Positions 56,577 through 64,000 of a stretch of 64,000 bases of DNA are shown one piece after another. This stretch comes from Mycobacterium sp. E740 (GTDB lineage: Bacteria > Actinomycetota > Actinomycetes > Mycobacteriales > Mycobacteriaceae): NCBI RefSeq assembly GCF_001672895.1, contig NZ_LZKP01000172.1, forward strand, positions 1 to 64,000, written 5' to 3'. The notes beneath the pieces were generated by a model. It ran no database searches, was not told where the DNA came from, and was given only the letters and a program-made list of their open reading frames with translations. A program made the position numbers and the translations under genes. The first letter of the stretch is position 1, and each line of letters begins with the position of its first letter.

Positions 56577-57467
56577 CTACAGGAAGCTCCGGCCGAGGAA
56601 CTCGGTGACGGCGGAGCCGAAGGCGTCGTTGTCGTCGCCGGCGATCATGTGTCCGGTGCCGGATACGTCGACGGTCTCGGCGTGGGGAACCAGTTGCTTG
56701 AACTCGTCGACGGTGGCTTGGGAGACCACGTCGGACAACAGACCCCTTACGAGAAGTGTTGGGGCGCTGACCCGTCGGGCTCCGTCGATCAGCAGGCGGC
56801 TGATTGCGTCGAATTGCTCCGTTCCCGTGGTCGATTCGTCGCGGAGGAAGTCGAAGTTGGAGTGAATGAATGCCGGGTCCCACCGCCAGATCCAGCGGCC
56901 GTCGTGACGCTGCCGTAGCACCTTGCGCAGGCCGTCGACGTTGGCCGGGCGCGAGCGATGGGGGTTGTACGCGGCGATCACCTCGGCGGCGTCGGAGAGG
57001 GTGCCAAAGCCATCGGGATGTGCGGCCATGAACGTCACCACGCGACGAGCGCCCTGGAATTCAAGCCGCGGGGTGACGTCGACCAGGACGACCGCCGTCC
57101 ACGACGCCCCGGATGTCAACAGATGCGTGCCGAGCACGGTCATGCCCCCAAGGGATGCACCTACGACGGCAGGGGCGGTATCGGCGCTGAAGTGCTCACG
57201 CACGGCGAGGAGATCGGTCGCGAGTCGCTCGATGTCGTACCTGCCGGCTGGGTCCCAGTCGCTGTCGCCGTGACCGCGGGTGTCGTAGGCGACGACTGTG
57301 TATCCGCATGCGTGGAGACGACGCGCTGAAGTGCTCCACGCGTGCCGGTTCTGGCCGCCGCCGTGCAGGAGCAGCACGACGGGACGGGCGTCATCGTGGT
57401 CGTAGCAGTCGGCGGCCAGGGTGATCCCGTCCTGGGTTCGGACCCGATGCTGCACGGCGGAGGTCAT
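56577..57467 (-). CDS. Alpha/beta hydrolase
   Basis: 296 residues. LLLHGGGQNRHAW is the oxyanion-hole strand, VVGASLGGM the nucleophile elbow (Ser), and SGTGHMIAGDD the catalytic His; the acid is likely the Asp in LLVRGLLSD. Typical of esterases and C-C bond hydrolases that follow ring or side-chain oxidation. Same strand as the thioesterase upstream, 58 nt apart. Confidence 0.88.
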   Translation of the reverse strand: MTSAVQHRVRTQDGITLAADCYDHDDARPVVLLLHGGGQNRHAWSTSARRLHACGYTVVAYDTRGHGDSDWDPAGRYDIERLATDLLAVREHFSADTAPAVVGASLGGMTVLGTHLLTSGASWTAVVLVDVTPRLEFQGARRVVTFMAAHPDGFGTLSDAAEVIAAYNPHRSRPANVDGLRKVLRQRHDGRWIWRWDPAFIHSNFDFLRDESTTGTEQFDAISRLLIDGARRVSAPTLLVRGLLSDVVSQATVDEFKQLVPHAETVDVSGTGHMIAGDDNDAFGSAVTEFLGRSFL

Positions 57468-57525
57468 GACACCTTCCTGGCGAGATCGGAGTCCGCCCGA
57501 AGCGTGCGACCGGCTACAAGCGCCT

Positions 57526-57978
57526 TCATTGTGCGTTGCCCGCGGCGTTCACGATCGTGACCGTGCCCTGGGCTACGCAGACGGCTTTGTCGCCGTTGCT
57601 AATGTCGATGCGCGCTACTCCACTGCGATTGCCCAGCGACACGATGTCGGTGACGGCGACACACACACCGGTGGACACGGGTCGCAGCAGGTTCAGCTTG
57701 AATTCGGTGGTGGCGACCCATGATCCGGCCGGAATGACGGGGTAGAACACGACTCCGAGACAGTGGTCGACCATCGCCGATAGACATCCGCCGTGCAGGG
57801 TGCCGAAGGGTGTGAGCAGTTCGGCACGGGTTTCCATCTCTGCCACCAGCCGACCGGCGGCGAGTTCGGTGTGCCGAAAGCTCAGAAACGTCGACAGTCC
57901 ACCCGCTGTGTTCGCCGATCTGAGCAGCTGGTCGGCGATCTGCTCATCGAAGTGCGCGAATGTCACTGCCACCACCAT
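57526..57978 (-). CDS. PaaI-like hotdog-fold thioesterase
   Basis: 150 residues, GTG or ATG-equivalent start at 57978. FGTLHGGCLSAMVDHCLGVVFYP is the HGG hotdog motif with the helix that follows; TEFKLNLLRPV and VAVTDIVSLGNRSGVARI complete the fold. Hydrolyses acyl-CoA thioesters. Lies between the alpha/beta hydrolase and a degraded thioesterase fragment. Confidence 0.85.
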   Translation of the reverse strand: MVVAVTFAHFDEQIADQLLRSANTAGGLSTFLSFRHTELAAGRLVAEMETRAELLTPFGTLHGGCLSAMVDHCLGVVFYPVIPAGSWVATTEFKLNLLRPVSTGVCVAVTDIVSLGNRSGVARIDISNGDKAVCVAQGTVTIVNAAGNAQ

Positions 57979-57997
57979 GCCCCTGCCTCCTGTCCGG

Positions 57998-58125
57998 TCA
58001 TGGGTCGATCACCGTTCGAGCCCGCGAATCGTTGAGCATGTCGCCGAATGCGCCGAGGTCGCCGTGCGCGCGGAGTGCTCGACATCGACGGCGATGAACC
58101 TGGCCGCGCGGTGAAGCACACGACG
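57998..58125 (-). pseudogene. Remnant of a thioesterase 3' end (frameshifted)
   Basis: The minus strand encodes RAARFIAVDVEHS then, after a frame change, AHGDLGAFGDMLNDSRARTVIDP and a TGA at 57998-58000. This aligns with the C-terminus of the intact thioesterase at 62313 (VFVAVRPEHFAAHGDVSAFGDLLEQF). No 5' part is present, so it is a decayed copy. Confidence 0.6.
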
Positions 58126-58147
58126 CGTCGTCGAAGAGGGGCACGGG

Positions 58148-59337
58148 CTAGACCGGCGTGGTCCAAGTGATGGGCAGCGATGTGTAGCCGCGGATCGGTC
58201 CGGACCGCAGCCGCCGCGCCGATTCAAGATCGACCTCCCAGTCAGGCACCTTGTCCAACAAAGCATCCAGAGCGATGCGGGCCTCCATCCGCGCCAGTGC
58301 CGCACCCAGACAGAAGTGGATGCCGCGACCGAAGGCGACCTGGTGCTCACTGGTGCGCTCGATGTCGAACACGTCAGGATCAGGGAAGGCACGCTCGTCG
58401 CGGTTGGCCGACCCGAACAACAGCAGCACCTTCTCACCTTGACGCATCGTCGTGTCATGCAGGATGACGTCGCGGGTCAGGGTTCGTGAAAGTCCCTGTG
58501 CCGGTGAGTCGTAGCGCAGCAACTCCTCGACTGCCGGCCCCAACAGTGTTCGATCGGCGGCCAGGCGTCGGCGGGTCTGCCGATGCTGGGCCAGTACGAC
58601 CGCGGAGTTCCCCAGCAGATTGGTGGTGGTCTCGTAGCCCGCGACGAGCAGCAGCGCGCAGAAGCCGAGGACTTCCTCGTCGGTCAGTCCGATCCCGTCG
58701 ACGGTGGCGTTGGCCAACGCCGACATCAGGTCCTCGCGGGGGTTTTTGCGGCGGTCGGCGAGGAAGTCGGTGAAGTAGGCGTAGATCGAGGTGGCGGCGG
58801 TCAGTGCGTCGGTGGTTTGTCCGTGGTTGACGTCGACCTGGACCAGTTGGCTCGACCACAATCGGAACTGATCACGATCGGTGGCGGGAACGCCCAGCAG
58901 ATCGGCGATCACCGCGGCGGGCAGGATCGCGGCGAAGTCGGTCACGAAGTCCGCCGATCCGGAGCCCTCGTCGAGGCGCTCGAACAACTCCGCGGCCATC
59001 TGTGTGATGGCGCCCTGCAGCCCGGCCACCCGCCGGGGGGTGAACGCCCGGCTCACCAGGGCACGCAACTGGTCGTGGCGCGGAGGGTCCATCGCGATCA
59101 TCATCGGCAGGAACGAGCCGATGAAGTCCGATCCCGGCGGGGTGTGCCGTCCACCGAGGAGTACGTGCCGTGATCCAGTGCTGCGGCCTGGACGTCGCCG
59201 TGCCGGCTCAACACCCAGGTATGGGACTCCTCGGCGCGGTACACCGGAGCCGTGTCACGCAACGACCGATACGTCGGATAGGGGTCGTTGAGGATCGAGG
59301 CGTCGAACGGGTCGTAACGAATCTGCACCGAGACCAC
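58148..59337 (-). pseudogene. Cytochrome P450, frameshifted near 59144
   Basis: Read through, about 396 residues: N-terminus VQIRYDPFDASILNDPYPTY (GTG 59337, GGAGG upstream), then I-helix LLVAGYETTTN, ExxR in EELLRYD and the haem motif FGRGIHFCLG. The 5' frame (59101-59337) and the 3' frame (58148-59160) join only if two bases of an ACAC run (about 59143-59146) are removed. Either a real inactivating mutation or a sequence error. Every other residue checked fits an active CYP of monoterpene/steroid-type length. Confidence 0.8.
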
Positions 59338-59365
59338 CAAGACCTCCGACCACCAAAGTAACGAC

Positions 59366-59388
59366 GGTTTAGACTCGCAGTCTAAACC
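59366..59388. promoter_or_regulatory. Perfect TetR-type palindrome between P450 and tetR
   Basis: GGTTTAGACT (59366-59375), CGC, AGTCTAAACC (59379-59388): 10-bp perfect arms. It lies 22 nt before the tetR start and 28 nt before the P450 start on the other strand. Confidence 0.75.
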
Positions 59389-59410
59389 GGCCGACCGGGA
59401 CAGGGGGGCA

Positions 59411-60007
59411 ATGCGCAAGATTCCACGTCAGATCTCTGACCGGCTTCCCGCCGCGGCGGACTTGTTCGCCGAGAAGGGGCTCAACGACTCCAAGATCGAA
59501 GACGTCGCCGCGGTGACCGGTGTGCCGAAAGCGACGCTGTACTACTACTTCGCCGGCAAAGAGGACATCCTTGCCTTCCTGCTCGAAGACCTCCTCAAGG
59601 ACATCTCCGATGCCGTGACCGCGATCGTGCACACCGACGGCACCGGTGCCGAACGCCTCGAACTCGTCATCCGCGCACAACTGCGGGCAATGGCGCAGCG
59701 GCCAGCGGTATGCCGTGCACTCATCGGCGAACTGGGACGAGCGGCCCGCATGCCGGCCATCGCCGAGATGATCAATACCGCCTACCAACAACCCGTCGAA
59801 ACTCTGCTCATCGAAGGGGCCCGCGACGGATCCCTCGTCGCTCAGCCCGATGCACGATCGACGTCCATTGCGCTGTTCGGCGCGGTCACCATCAATGCAC
59901 TCATGTACCTGGTCACCGAGAACCACCTCGACGAGACGGTGGTCGCCAGCACCCTCAGCGCCGTCATGTTCGACGGCCTGCGCCCGCGCACAGGAGACCA
60001 GTCATGA
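59411..60007 (+). CDS. TetR family transcriptional regulator
   Basis: 198 residues. LPAAADLFAEKGLNDSKIEDVAAVTGVPKATLYYYFAGKED is the HTH region. The palindrome upstream is the likely operator, controlling this gene and the P450. Its stop overlaps the oxidoreductase start (ATGA), so regulator and enzyme are made together. Confidence 0.92.
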   Translation: MRKIPRQISDRLPAAADLFAEKGLNDSKIEDVAAVTGVPKATLYYYFAGKEDILAFLLEDLLKDISDAVTAIVHTDGTGAERLELVIRAQLRAMAQRPAVCRALIGELGRAARMPAIAEMINTAYQQPVETLLIEGARDGSLVAQPDARSTSIALFGAVTINALMYLVTENHLDETVVASTLSAVMFDGLRPRTGDQS

Positions 60008-61053
60008 GCACCTACGGCCTGTCGGTTCTCGGCGGGGATCTGAAGTCACTGGCCCAAACCGCCCAGGCCGCTGATGCGGCCGGGTTCGACGCCGTATGGG
60101 CCTCCGAGTTCTACTCTCGGTCCGGATCGATCTCCATGGCCGCGATGGCCAACAGCACACAGAACTGTCGGATCGGTTCCTCCATTCTCTACGGCGTCGG
60201 CCGAAGCCCCCTGGTGCTGGCCACCGAGGCACGCGACCTCGACGAACTCTCCAACGGACGACTGGTACTCGGCATCGGCAACGGCACCAAACGGATGATG
60301 GGCGACTGGCACGGCGTGCCCGACACCTCCGCACCCGCCCTGCGGATGGAAGAACTCGTGATGCTGCTGCGCCGGATATGGAACCTGCATGAAGGCCCGA
60401 TCCATCACGAGGGCCGTTTCTACAGAATGAATCTCACCCCGACCGGCGACATGGGACCCTCCAGCCGGCCGATCCCGATCGTCACTGCCGGTGTCCGGCC
60501 CCGGATGTGCGAGGCGGCCGGGCGGGTGGCCGACGGCCTGGCCGGACATCCGCTGTTCACAACCACCTACGTCGAGGAGATCGTCCGGCCCGCTATCGCC
60601 AGGGGTGCCGCGCACACCGGCCGCGACCCCAATGACGTGGAAATCATTTCCATGGTGATGTGCGCCATCCACGACGACACCGAGGTCGCCAGGCGCGAAC
60701 TGGCGCAGCAGATTGCGTTCTACTCCTCGGTCAAATCCTACGAGACGGTACTCGATGTGAACGGCTTCGCCAGCGAAGGCCGAACCATCCGAGAAGCATT
60801 CGCCCAGCGCGATTTCCCGGCGATGTTCGCCGCGGTGTCCGAGGAGATGATCGACACCATGGGTGTCGCCGGGACGGCACACGAGGTCCGTGAACAACTG
60901 AGACGCTACGAAGGCGTCCTCGACCACATCATGCTGTATTCACCATCGGTCGGCATCGCTGCGGAACGCGTGCAGCAAAACTTCGCCAGCATCATCCGGG
61001 AATGCTCGCCCGCCTCGATGTCGCCAGGGCGGTCCTGTCCACGTTCAACCTGA
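60004..61053 (+). CDS. F420-dependent LLM-class oxidoreductase
   Basis: 349 residues from ATG 60004. TYGLSVLGGDL and FDAVWASEFYSRSGS, then GIGNGTKRMMGDWHG and VTAGVRPRMCEAAGRVADGLAGHP are luciferase-like monooxygenase/F420 motifs. It probably reduces or oxidises a substrate together with the P450 pathway. Translationally coupled to tetR. Confidence 0.87.
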   Translation: MSTYGLSVLGGDLKSLAQTAQAADAAGFDAVWASEFYSRSGSISMAAMANSTQNCRIGSSILYGVGRSPLVLATEARDLDELSNGRLVLGIGNGTKRMMGDWHGVPDTSAPALRMEELVMLLRRIWNLHEGPIHHEGRFYRMNLTPTGDMGPSSRPIPIVTAGVRPRMCEAAGRVADGLAGHPLFTTTYVEEIVRPAIARGAAHTGRDPNDVEIISMVMCAIHDDTEVARRELAQQIAFYSSVKSYETVLDVNGFASEGRTIREAFAQRDFPAMFAAVSEEMIDTMGVAGTAHEVREQLRRYEGVLDHIMLYSPSVGIAAERVQQNFASIIRECSPASMSPGRSCPRST

Positions 61054-61101
61054 TCCACGTATTGCCGCCCAAGTCGACCCGTCGCCGCGTCCGCGGCCGC
61101 A

Positions 61102-61566
61102 TCAGTGGGTCTGCCGCGCCGACCCCGCCGATGATTGCGTGGCGCTGTTGACGATGTTGGCGTCGTCGGTGTCGGGGAGGTCATGGCGGACCACGCGTAC
61201 CCGTCCTTGAGGTAGGCAGGCCATGTAGCCGTGGCGCATACCATACAACTCCCACGCTGTCTGTTCAGCGTCGGGATCGACATCGATGCGATGTCCGCGC
61301 GAGAAGCTCAGGTGTAGTCCTCCATCGTCGCTGGAACAGGCCTGGGTGCACACTGCGCCGGCGAGGTTCAGCAGTGGGCGTTCGTGGGTCGCGATCCTGA
61401 GGGGGTCAATACGCACCGCCTCGATGGGGTAGGTGCCGACGGCAGGAAGGGTCAATAGCAGGGGGCAGGAGATGACGATTTCGTTGTAGTCATCGAAATC
61501 CAGAACCAGGCCGCCATGCAGCGAGAGGCGTTGTACAACAAGGTTTTCGATCCATTGGGTGTACAT
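61102..61566 (-). CDS. Hypothetical protein (DUF6188-like)
   Basis: 154 residues from ATG 61566 (ATG 61587 adds seven). Beta-rich: LVVQRLSLHGGLVLDFDDYNEIVIS, RIDPLRIATHERPLLNLAGAVC and GGLHLSFSRGHRIDVDPD, ending with a hydrophilic tail. Resembles a small actinobacterial family of unknown function. The palindrome at 61628-61644 sits upstream, linking it to the TetR network. Confidence 0.65.
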   Translation of the reverse strand: MYTQWIENLVVQRLSLHGGLVLDFDDYNEIVISCPLLLTLPAVGTYPIEAVRIDPLRIATHERPLLNLAGAVCTQACSSDDGGLHLSFSRGHRIDVDPDAEQTAWELYGMRHGYMACLPQGRVRVVRHDLPDTDDANIVNSATQSSAGSARQTH

Positions 61567-61627
61567 GGCAGTCTCTTTTCGACGCATCGTTGAGCCGTAT
61601 CCCCAAAGAGTACGCTAAGTAGCGCTG

Positions 61628-61644
61628 CGATATCAGTAGTATCG
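61628..61644. promoter_or_regulatory. Palindrome CGATA-N7-TATCG type site
   Basis: CGATATCAGTAGTATCG, 17 bp, same ends and length as the CGATAC-N5-GTATCG site before mmpL. It lies between the tetR at 61645 and the start of the hypothetical gene, upstream of the latter. Confidence 0.5.
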
Positions 61645-62316
61645 TTATCGGTTGGCGGTGGGCCTAGCAGCGCTGGTCACGACGCGCCTGGTGGCTCGGT
61701 CAATGCGGTCGCGGGTGTCGGCGGCTGTCGCGCGGTGGCCGCTGAAGGCCACGAGGTTGGCCAACCAGATGTCGGAGATGACCCCAGCGACGTGCAGATC
61801 GGTAGGGGTGGGCTCGCCGCCCCTGAGCGTGCGGGCCAGCAGGATCTGGATCTCATCGGCCGCGCGGTCGAGTTCCGCGGCGGCGCGGGTGTCTGCGACG
61901 GCGAAGGCCCGTGTCATGGCCGTCGTCAGCCATGGGTCGCGCTGCCAGCGGTCATGCAGATGTGAGGTGAGCCGTTCGAGCCGTTCCAGCGGTGTGCCCT
62001 CACCACTCGCCCAGTCGCCGGCCGAGTCGAGTCGACGGAACTCGCGCGTCAGCGCTGCTACCAGCAAGTGGGTTTTCGCCGGGAAATAGCGGTAAAGCGT
62101 GCCGACGGCGATGCCGACCCGCTCGGCAACCGTCCGCATCTGAACCGCTTCGTAACCACCCGACGCAGCCACGGCCAAAGCTGCATCCAGAATCGTTTCC
62201 CGGCGCCGTGCGGAGGCGCGCGAGCGCGACGCGCTAGCGGTCCGCTTCTCTCCAGCGAACGAGTTCGCTTCCGAGCGTCGGGTTTTGCCGTGGCTGCGAG
62301 CCTGAGGGAAAGTCAT
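61645..62316 (-). CDS. TetR regulator, KstR-like
   Basis: 223 residues. RRETILDAALAVAASGGYEAVQMRTVAERVGIAVGTLYRYFPAKTHLLVAALTREF closely follows the DNA-binding domain of KstR, the cholesterol-catabolism repressor; VISDIWLANLVAF and similar blocks continue in the ligand domain. The Arg/Ser-rich 40-residue N-terminus is longer than KstR. A paralogue rather than KstR itself. ATG overlaps the thioesterase stop (ATGA). Confidence 0.88.
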   Translation of the reverse strand: MTFPQARSHGKTRRSEANSFAGEKRTASASRSRASARRRETILDAALAVAASGGYEAVQMRTVAERVGIAVGTLYRYFPAKTHLLVAALTREFRRLDSAGDWASGEGTPLERLERLTSHLHDRWQRDPWLTTAMTRAFAVADTRAAAELDRAADEIQILLARTLRGGEPTPTDLHVAGVISDIWLANLVAFSGHRATAADTRDRIDRATRRVVTSAARPTANR

Positions 62317-62828
62317 GATGGCCCCGGGTCGAAACTGCCGCGGCGCGAGAACTGTTCCAGAAGATCGCCGAAAGCGCTGACATCGCCGTGTGCGGCGAAG
62401 TGTTCGGGCCTGACTGCGACGAACACTGCATTGGCGGTGAAGCGGGTGATCCCACGCTCACCAGTGCCTGTCGCCGTGACGTGCAGCGCCCGTCCTTCAC
62501 GAGAGGTGATGTGGGCAGTAATCCGGTGGGGCTGATGCAGGGGCACCGGCCGCAGATACTCCACCGTCAGGCTGCGAGTCACCGCCGGGGTGCCGGCGAC
62601 CCACAATGTGAAGCCCAAGACGTCATCGCACGCGGCCGCCACGGCTCCGCCATGGGCCAGGCCTGGAGCCCCGATGTGGCGCTCGTCGAAAGTCACATCG
62701 GAGTACACCGCGTCGCCGCTGCGGTGCACCACCAAACGCAGTCGGTGGGGATTGTCCGGGCCGCAACCCATGCACGTCGTTGTGTGCGAAGGTAACCGCT
62801 CCGGCAGCGATGCGCTTCCTGGCACCAT
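62313..62828 (-). CDS. Hotdog-fold acyl-CoA thioesterase
   Basis: 171 residues from ATG 62828, GGAG five bases upstream; the open frame to 62936 is not needed. CMGCGPDNPHRLRL is an N-terminal Cys/Gly block common to this subgroup, and HIGAPGLAHGGAVAAACDDVLGF the hotdog helix. An intact counterpart to the remnant at 57998. Coupled to the KstR-like regulator and divergent from the next tetR. Confidence 0.85.
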   Translation of the reverse strand: MVPGSASLPERLPSHTTTCMGCGPDNPHRLRLVVHRSGDAVYSDVTFDERHIGAPGLAHGGAVAAACDDVLGFTLWVAGTPAVTRSLTVEYLRPVPLHQPHRITAHITSREGRALHVTATGTGERGITRFTANAVFVAVRPEHFAAHGDVSAFGDLLEQFSRRGSFDPGPS

Positions 62829-62836
62829 CACGCTCC

Positions 62837-62871
62837 AATACTGTCGGTTTCGCTTCGATACCGTTAGTACC
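62837..62871. promoter_or_regulatory. Tandem TetR-type half-sites between thioesterase and tetR
   Basis: AATACTGTCGGTTTCG (62837-62852) repeats the left part of the mmpL site CGATACTGTCGGTATCG with two changes; CGATACCGTTAGTACC (62856-62871) is a related second site. They lie just upstream of the thioesterase start. Confidence 0.5.
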
Positions 62872-62928
62872 ACACTGCTAGACTGCCAGGACAACATCGC
62901 GTGAAAATCGACCGCCCGAGGTGAATGA

Positions 62929-63621
62929 GTGAGCAACAGTCAGTCAGCGCCAGTCCCTGACGATGACGTGGACCCGCGGCGCATCCGGTCACGCACCCGG
63001 CTGCTGGATGCTGCGGCAACGCTACTGAGCACCGGTGGGGTGGAAGCGGTCACTATCGATGCCGTCACCAAAGCATCCAAAGTGGCCCGAACCACGCTGT
63101 ACCGCCACTTCCACAGTTCGTCGCATCTGCTCGCAGCCACGTTCGAACGCCTACTTCCGCAAGTGACCACTCCGGCACCGACCAGCGGACCCCTCCGTGA
63201 GCAGCTGATCGAATTGCTCAGCCGCCAAGCCGCACTCTTCAACGACGCACCGCTGCATGTCACGACACTCGCGTGGCTCTCATTGGGGCCCACCGGCTCC
63301 ACTAACGAAGCGGATGAGCGCCACACATCCGGGGCGCTACGGGCCCGAGTCGTTGACCAGTACCGTCAACCATTTGACGCCATACTCACCAGCCCGAGAG
63401 CACAAGCCGAACTCGACGACTTCGACCGGGAACTGGCGCTCTGCCAACTCGTCGGACCACTCGCCTTCGCCCGAATGACCGGGCTTCGCACCATCACTCA
63501 CAATGACTGCGCGAACATCGTCGATGACTTCCTCGCCGCCCACCGCAAGACCGATAGCGACGCCAAAGAGTCGAAGATCGCCACCAAGAAGACGGGCCGC
63601 CCCGCGCGCTTAGCTCGCTAG
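62929..63621 (+). CDS. TetR family transcriptional regulator
   Basis: 230 residues from GTG 62929, GAGG seven bases upstream. RLLDAAATLLSTGGVEAVTIDAVTKASKVARTTLYRHFHSSSHLL is the HTH. The C-terminus is a basic Lys/Arg tail (KESKIATKKTGRPARLAR). Divergent from the thioesterase/KstR-like pair, with the tandem half-sites in the gap. Last gene of the module. Confidence 0.9.
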   Translation: MSNSQSAPVPDDDVDPRRIRSRTRLLDAAATLLSTGGVEAVTIDAVTKASKVARTTLYRHFHSSSHLLAATFERLLPQVTTPAPTSGPLREQLIELLSRQAALFNDAPLHVTTLAWLSLGPTGSTNEADERHTSGALRARVVDQYRQPFDAILTSPRAQAELDDFDRELALCQLVGPLAFARMTGLRTITHNDCANIVDDFLAAHRKTDSDAKESKIATKKTGRPARLAR

Positions 63622-64000
63622 GCACAACGAAATCACAGCGTCCAGCCGGCTGGTCTTCGGGCCCTTTTCGCCTTCTCGCAAATCGCGTCGGCGATGGCAT
63701 CGAAGGACCGTTCGTCGCCATCATCGGCGAGGCCGTGCGCGCAGATTCCATGGGCATCCGCGTGACGATTCGTGCCGGCAAAGTGAGTGCACCACCTCAG
63801 TGTTCGGACCGCCGTTTCCCGCGTTGAGAACTCTTCCCCCTACGTCCGTGAGGTGTCTCGCGGGCAACCCCTCGCATCCGCGGTCTCGCAATCCTTGGGA
63901 CGCGGGGTGTCTGCGCCGCGGATCTTTATCCGGATATCGTCCGTCGTTAAGTGATCGTGCTTATTGGCAGAGGGGTCGAATTCCGAGTGGGGTGAATGCC
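63622..64000. other. Intergenic to window end: no clear gene, right copy of the direct repeat
   Basis: 379 bases. A plus-strand frame ending at 63827 reads GDGIEGPFVAIIGEAVRADSMG, which could be a remnant, but has no start and no recognised family. The last 70 bases hold the repeat copy at 63934-63997. Confidence 0.6.
63934..63997 (+). repeat. Imperfect direct repeat, right copy
   Basis: Begins ATATCGTCCGTCG and ends GGGGTGAAT, matching 51272-51334 at about 50 of 65 aligned positions. It brackets the mmpL-to-tetR module with the left copy. Confidence 0.7.

Noticed and set aside
58148-59337. Programmed ribosomal frameshift in the P450
   Set aside because: No slippery heptamer, SD-like stimulator or conserved reason for a shift in this family; mutation or error is simpler.
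63640-63827. Gene ending at 63827 (GDGIEGPFVAIIGEAV...)
   Set aside because: No start codon with SD, no recognisable domain, and only about 60 open codons in high-GC DNA.

Overview
The window is high-GC actinobacterial DNA that reads as a fast-growing Mycobacterium (Mycolicibacterium type). The evidence is the leuA / ask-asd / egtABCDE / glpK / moxR gene neighbourhood, which parallels the M. tuberculosis Rv3711c-Rv3688c stretch as I remember it, F420-dependent oxidoreductases, an MmpL transporter, and many GTG-started, apparently leaderless genes. No search was run; all calls come from reading the translations and the DNA.

Region 1 (1-9,835) holds the end of a dnaQ-like gene, a Tat-exported GH16 glucanase, leuA with a leucine-codon leader peptide and a promoter, an Ntn hydrolase, the ask-asd operon, an IS30-family element inserted directly after the asd stop codon, and an oxygenase of the DUF2236/MpaB type.

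Region 2 (9,971-32,631) holds two small secreted or membrane proteins, an Ohr-type peroxidase, the complete ergothioneine operon egtABCDE (every junction overlaps by 1-4 nt), a GCS2-family ligase, glpK, a PadR regulator facing a carotenoid oxygenase across a large palindrome, an RDD protein, a SpoIIM-like protein, and a five-gene membrane/MoxR/DUF58 operon.

Region 3 (32,634-38,578) is a stress block: F420 oxidoreductase, manganese catalase, hemerythrin, a 53-residue acidic protein, an HemK-like methyltransferase with a CDGSH iron-sulfur protein, an iron-containing redox enzyme and a small membrane protein. Six of its promoters match the mycobacterial SigF pattern GTTT-N15/16-GGGTA, and two of these lie face to face.

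Region 4 (38,594-about 51,270) begins with a 42-bp 3' half of a tRNA-Pro gene, the classic left scar of an integrated island. It carries paired genes of defence type: an HTH protein with a DUF3039-tailed protein, a small unknown protein with a Ser/Thr kinase, a winged-HTH regulator and a divergent partner around a 16-bp palindrome, a DUF5131/Gp37Gp68 protein with its TcmP partner, and an N6-adenine DNA methylase translationally coupled to a PLD-SNF2 helicase. No integrase and no second att copy are visible.

Region 5 (51,386-63,621) is a lipid/xenobiotic and efflux module: an MmpL transporter, four TetR regulators, a frameshifted P450, an F420-dependent oxidoreductase, an alpha/beta hydrolase, a metal-dependent hydrolase, two hotdog thioesterases and a thioesterase remnant. 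TetR-type palindromes sit in the divergent gaps. An imperfect 64-bp direct repeat lies just outside both ends (51,272 and 63,934), suggesting that the module is itself a discrete insertion.
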